DNA of 64,000 nt from CAYJAD01 sp964368075 (lineage in GTDB: Bacteria > Desulfobacterota > Desulfovibrionia > Desulfovibrionales > Desulfovibrionaceae), in the NCBI GenBank assembly GCA_964368075.1, contig CAYJAD010000001.1, positions 62,001 through 126,000 on the forward strand. The letters run 5' to 3'. Made by a program: the position numbers and the translations under genes. The notes below the pieces were generated by a model. That model saw nothing but the letters and a program-made list of their open reading frames with translations. It had not been told where the DNA came from and ran no database searches. This document shows positions 61,137 through 64,000 of the stretch, piece after piece (the first letter of the stretch is position 1; every line of letters starts with the position of its first letter).

Positions 61137-62543
61137 ATGCTACGTGGACAAAAATATGTAGCCATGTTGATGCTCTGCTTTATATTCATGACCCAAGTCT
61201 TTGTGGTGCCGGTACACGCCTTTTTTGGCGATTTTAGCATTAAAGACGAAAAGGAAATGGGCCGCAAATTTGAAGTATTAGTGCGTTCCCAATTGCCGAT
61301 TATTGAAGATCCTGAAATTGCCTCCTACGTGGCAAGCATAGTGCATCGAATTGCCAAGGTCATTCCCCCTCAGCCATTTCAATTTACTTCCGGCGTTATC
61401 CTACACAATGCATTAAATGCTTTTGCTGTTCCTGGTGGGCACATCTTTGTCTTTAGCGGCCTAATTATGCAACTTAATGATGAAGCAGAACTGGCTGGCA
61501 TTATTGCTCATGAAATGGCGCATGTCACGCAAAGGCATGTGGCCAACCGTATTAATCGTGGTAAATATCTTTCCATCGCCTCTATTCTTTTAGCCATTGC
61601 CGGAGTTGCCGCCGGTGGCGGAGAAGGTGCGGCTTTGGCCGTGGGAGCTATAGGCGCCGGTCAATCAGCCATGCTTAATTACAGCCGCATGGATGAAATT
61701 GATGCTGATGACATAGGCTATCAATACCTTGTAGCTGCAGGCTACCCCCCCATAGCCATGGCTGGAGGATTTAAAAAAATTCAAGAAAAAAGTATCATGG
61801 CTGGGGGTGGCAGAGTGCCCACCTATCTTTCTACGCACCCAGATATAAGCACGCGTATCACAGGTATTGTGGCAAAATCGCAATCAAGACAAAAGCATTT
61901 AAATGTGCGCCACGTAGACAACAGACGCTTTGAGCGGGTACAAACCTTACTTTGGGCTCGCTATGGCAATGTTCAAGCGGCATATCATCGTTTTTCTGCG
62001 CAAAACAGCGCTCTTGCCCGTATGGGGATAGGCATGGTGCTTGCCAGACAGCATAAAGTGCAAGAAGCCGGCAAAGCCTTTGATGCCGCCATTGCCAGTG
62101 CCCCCAACGATCCTCTCATTTTACGTGAAGCCGGTACCTTTCACTATAAAAAAGGAGACATGCACAGAGCCGAGAAGCTCTTGACCTCGGCTATGCAAAA
62201 AGATTCTCGAGATTATATGGCACAATTTTTCTACGCACGCCTTTTAGACGAGACAGGACGTGCGCAAAATGCCGCGCCCTACTATAAAAGAATTTTACAA
62301 GTGCTCCCCTATGACAGCGAAGTACACAATGCGTATGCGCGCTCACTAGGAGAAAGCGGCCACCAATTCTTAGCCTACTTACATTTGGCCTATGGTGCCA
62401 TGTATGCTAATAACAAAAAGAAAACGAAACAATATAGAGATAAAGCCCGAAGCTTGGTGAAAAGTGATGCCGATAAAATAGCTTTACAGCGTTTTGCTGG
62501 CATTTACAAAGAGCGCAAAGAAATTTGGGAAGAAGGATTATAA
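61137..62543 (+). CDS. M48 family metalloprotease with TPR repeats (BepA-like)
   Basis: A 468-residue periplasmic zinc protease. I start at ATG 61137, five bases after a GAGG site; a GTG at 61131 is rejected. A signal peptide of about 28 residues ends near VHA. The zinc motif HEMAHVTQRH is near residue 124, with a following Glu-rich region (MDEIDADDIGYQYL) that supplies the third ligand. The C-terminal half has TPR units, as in BepA, which checks outer-membrane protein assembly in E. coli. hslV starts one base after its stop. Confidence 0.88.
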   Translation: MLRGQKYVAMLMLCFIFMTQVFVVPVHAFFGDFSIKDEKEMGRKFEVLVRSQLPIIEDPEIASYVASIVHRIAKVIPPQPFQFTSGVILHNALNAFAVPGGHIFVFSGLIMQLNDEAELAGIIAHEMAHVTQRHVANRINRGKYLSIASILLAIAGVAAGGGEGAALAVGAIGAGQSAMLNYSRMDEIDADDIGYQYLVAAGYPPIAMAGGFKKIQEKSIMAGGGRVPTYLSTHPDISTRITGIVAKSQSRQKHLNVRHVDNRRFERVQTLLWARYGNVQAAYHRFSAQNSALARMGIGMVLARQHKVQEAGKAFDAAIASAPNDPLILREAGTFHYKKGDMHRAEKLLTSAMQKDSRDYMAQFFYARLLDETGRAQNAAPYYKRILQVLPYDSEVHNAYARSLGESGHQFLAYLHLAYGAMYANNKKKTKQYRDKARSLVKSDADKIALQRFAGIYKERKEIWEEGL

Positions 62544-62544
62544 T

Positions 62545-63084
62545 ATGCAAACTCACGCAACGACTATTTTAGCTGTACGTCATAATGGGCAAGTAGCCAT
62601 TGGTGGCGATGGACAAGTAACCCTTGGACAAAGCATTGTCATGAAACACGGCGCTTGTAAAATTCGCCGCCTTTATAAAGGAAAAATTCTGGCAGGATTT
62701 GCCGGTGCCACAGCCGACGCCTTTACATTATTTGAGCTTTTTGAAGCAAAGTTGGAAGAATCTCGAGGAAATTTAGTACGAGCCGCCGTGGAAATGACGA
62801 AAGATTGGCGCAAAGATAAATATTTGCGCAGACTTGAGGCTATGCTACTTCTTGCCGATGCAGAGCATATCTTAGTGCTTTCTGGCAATGGCGATGTTAT
62901 AGAACCTGATGATGGCGTTGCCGCCATTGGTAGCGGTGGAGCCTATGCCCTCTCTGCAGCCAGAGCGCTAGTACGACATGGCGACACTAACAGTACAGCT
63001 GAAGATGTGGTACGTCATGCCATGGCCATAGCGGCAGAAATTTGCGTCTATACCAACAGCAATTTAAGCCTTGAGACTCTGTAA
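62545..63084 (+). CDS. hslV: ATP-dependent protease subunit HslV (ClpQ)
   Basis: A 179-residue proteasome-like peptidase. I start at ATG 62545, behind GAAGGA; a frame from 62494 would overlap the protease gene. A short leader precedes the nucleophile Thr (Thr6 or Thr7, in HATTILAVR). GGDGQVTLG and GFAGATADAFTLFELFE are family blocks. It needs the AAA+ partner HslU, which is not in the window. ispE follows after eight bases. Confidence 0.95.
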   Translation: MQTHATTILAVRHNGQVAIGGDGQVTLGQSIVMKHGACKIRRLYKGKILAGFAGATADAFTLFELFEAKLEESRGNLVRAAVEMTKDWRKDKYLRRLEAMLLLADAEHILVLSGNGDVIEPDDGVAAIGSGGAYALSAARALVRHGDTNSTAEDVVRHAMAIAAEICVYTNSNLSLETL

Positions 63085-63092
63085 CAAAAGTT

Positions 63093-64000
63093 ATGACAAC
63101 AGCGCAAACACAGCCGCAAATACGAAAGGCAGGTTGTAAAATTAACCTTTCGCTAAAAATCACGGGCAGGCGAGAAGATGGCTATCACCTTTTAGATTCC
63201 ATCTTCTGGCCTCTAGCAGAACCTCATGACACCTTAGAATTTTATATCAACGCGCCTACAGAGACAGAACACGCTTTTACCGTGCACTGCACAACAAAAG
63301 GTATTGACCTTACAAATAACACCCTCACAAAAGCCTACGCCGCTTTTGTGTGCGAAGGGGGGGTGTTGCAAGACACCATCAAGCATGTGCACGTAGATTT
63401 GCAGAAAGGTATTCCCCATGGTGCCGGACTGGGGGGCGGAAGTAGCGATGCAGCCACAGTGCTTCACTGGTGCAATGAACACGCAAAGACACCTTTAAGC
63501 ACTGAAAGGCTGCATGCAGCGGCCTTGCGTGTAGGTGCTGATGTGCCATTCTTTTTAGAAAATGTGCCGGCAAGAGTGCAAGGTATTGGCGAAATCATCA
63601 CGCCCTTAGCCTTGGAAGAAAAAAAGGCCTTTCAAGGGCATGTTTTACTGCTTTGTCCCGACGTAATGATTTCAACACCTTGGGCATACAAAACATGGGA
63701 TGAAAAAAAAAGTGAACTTTTTTTAAAAAATAAGTTGACAAAATCGAACCATGACGATAAACCTGTCTTCGGTTGTGCGGGAAAAGAAAACGCCAAAGTG
63801 GAAAACGACTTCGAAGAGGTGGTCTTCCAAAAACACCCAGAGCTAGCCAAGTTAAAACATGACTTACTAGATCAGGGAGCCCAGTTGGCAACCATGAGTG
63901 GCAGCGGTTCTTCCATAGTAGGAATTGTGAGCTCAAGGGTAGAAGCTGAGGCAATGGCAAAATATTTTTTTCATGCACAATGTAAAGTGTTTTTAACAAC
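63093..64000 (+). CDS. ispE: 4-diphosphocytidyl-2-C-methyl-D-erythritol kinase, 3' end cut by the window
   Basis: 302 residues of this GHMP kinase are visible, with no stop codon before the window ends. It phosphorylates CDP-methylerythritol in the non-mevalonate isoprenoid pathway. The frame starts with ATG 63093 and has KINLSLKITGRREDGYHLL, the phosphate-binding loop GAGLGGGSSDAA and a C-terminal TMSGSGSSIVGIV segment. Because it has no stop, an ordinary ORF scan would miss it. IspE is usually 280-310 residues, so little is lost. Confidence 0.95.
   Translation, partial: MTTAQTQPQIRKAGCKINLSLKITGRREDGYHLLDSIFWPLAEPHDTLEFYINAPTETEHAFTVHCTTKGIDLTNNTLTKAYAAFVCEGGVLQDTIKHVHVDLQKGIPHGAGLGGGSSDAATVLHWCNEHAKTPLSTERLHAAALRVGADVPFFLENVPARVQGIGEIITPLALEEKKAFQGHVLLLCPDVMISTPWAYKTWDEKKSELFLKNKLTKSNHDDKPVFGCAGKENAKVENDFEEVVFQKHPELAKLKHDLLDQGAQLATMSGSGSSIVGIVSSRVEAEAMAKYFFHAQCKVFLT

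Overview
The window is an ordinary-looking chromosomal segment of a bacterium. I see no tRNA, rRNA, insertion sequence, phage gene or CRISPR array. Several things point to the Desulfovibrionales, probably a low-GC, gut- or host-associated lineage. These are the rpoH / TPR lipoprotein / LolA-like lipoprotein / rpiB / cysS / M48 protease / hslV / ispE run, a metH without an activation domain next to rpoH, a 2[4Fe-4S] ferredoxin, anaerobic cobalamin genes (cbiA, cbiC) and many GAF/PAS hybrid histidine kinases. The coding is AT-rich with long A/T tracts. The lineage call is an inference from gene content and order, not from a phylogenetic marker.

Layout. 1-2.8 kb: a membrane diguanylate cyclase flanked by two paralogous small Cys-containing proteins (the first cut by the window edge), then an HPP-family membrane protein. 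2.8-11.2 kb: signalling and amino-acid block, with a sensorless hybrid histidine kinase directly behind homoserine dehydrogenase (hom), then a tandem pair of GAF-PAS hybrid kinases. 11.3-19.7 kb: recD2, a secreted ankyrin protein, secreted proteins of unknown function, a periplasmic beta-carbonic anhydrase, a periplasmic MBL-fold hydrolase and a two-domain glycosyltransferase fusion. 19.8-23 kb: a radical SAM / TVP38 / FAD disulfide reductase operon. 23-27 kb: ruvX-mltG-small protein-cbiA-cbiC. 27-32 kb: trpS, an M50 protease, a ThiS/MoaD-like protein, ferredoxin and a YkgJ-unknown-TPR operon. 32-42.5 kb: two small envelope proteins, a three-HMA copper ATPase, then rnb-plsY-thrC and a surface-carbohydrate-like gene. 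42.5-50 kb: mtnA, unknowns, and an N-degron cluster (clpS, clpA, aat) with radA. 50-55 kb: metH-tlpA-GNAT-hpt-zinc-ribbon operon. 55-64 kb: the rpoH-to-ispE plus-strand cluster, with ispE running off the end.

How it fits together. Threonine synthesis is represented by hom and thrC, methionine metabolism by metH and mtnA, and cobalamin supply for metH by cbiA/cbiC. Proteostasis is represented by rpoH, hslV, a BepA-like M48 protease, clpA/clpS/aat and an M50 protease. The least explained elements are the phosphorelay proteins of the first 11 kb, the radical SAM / TVP38 / reductase operon, and a palindromic element at 60989-61109 whose arm sequence recurs elsewhere in the window.
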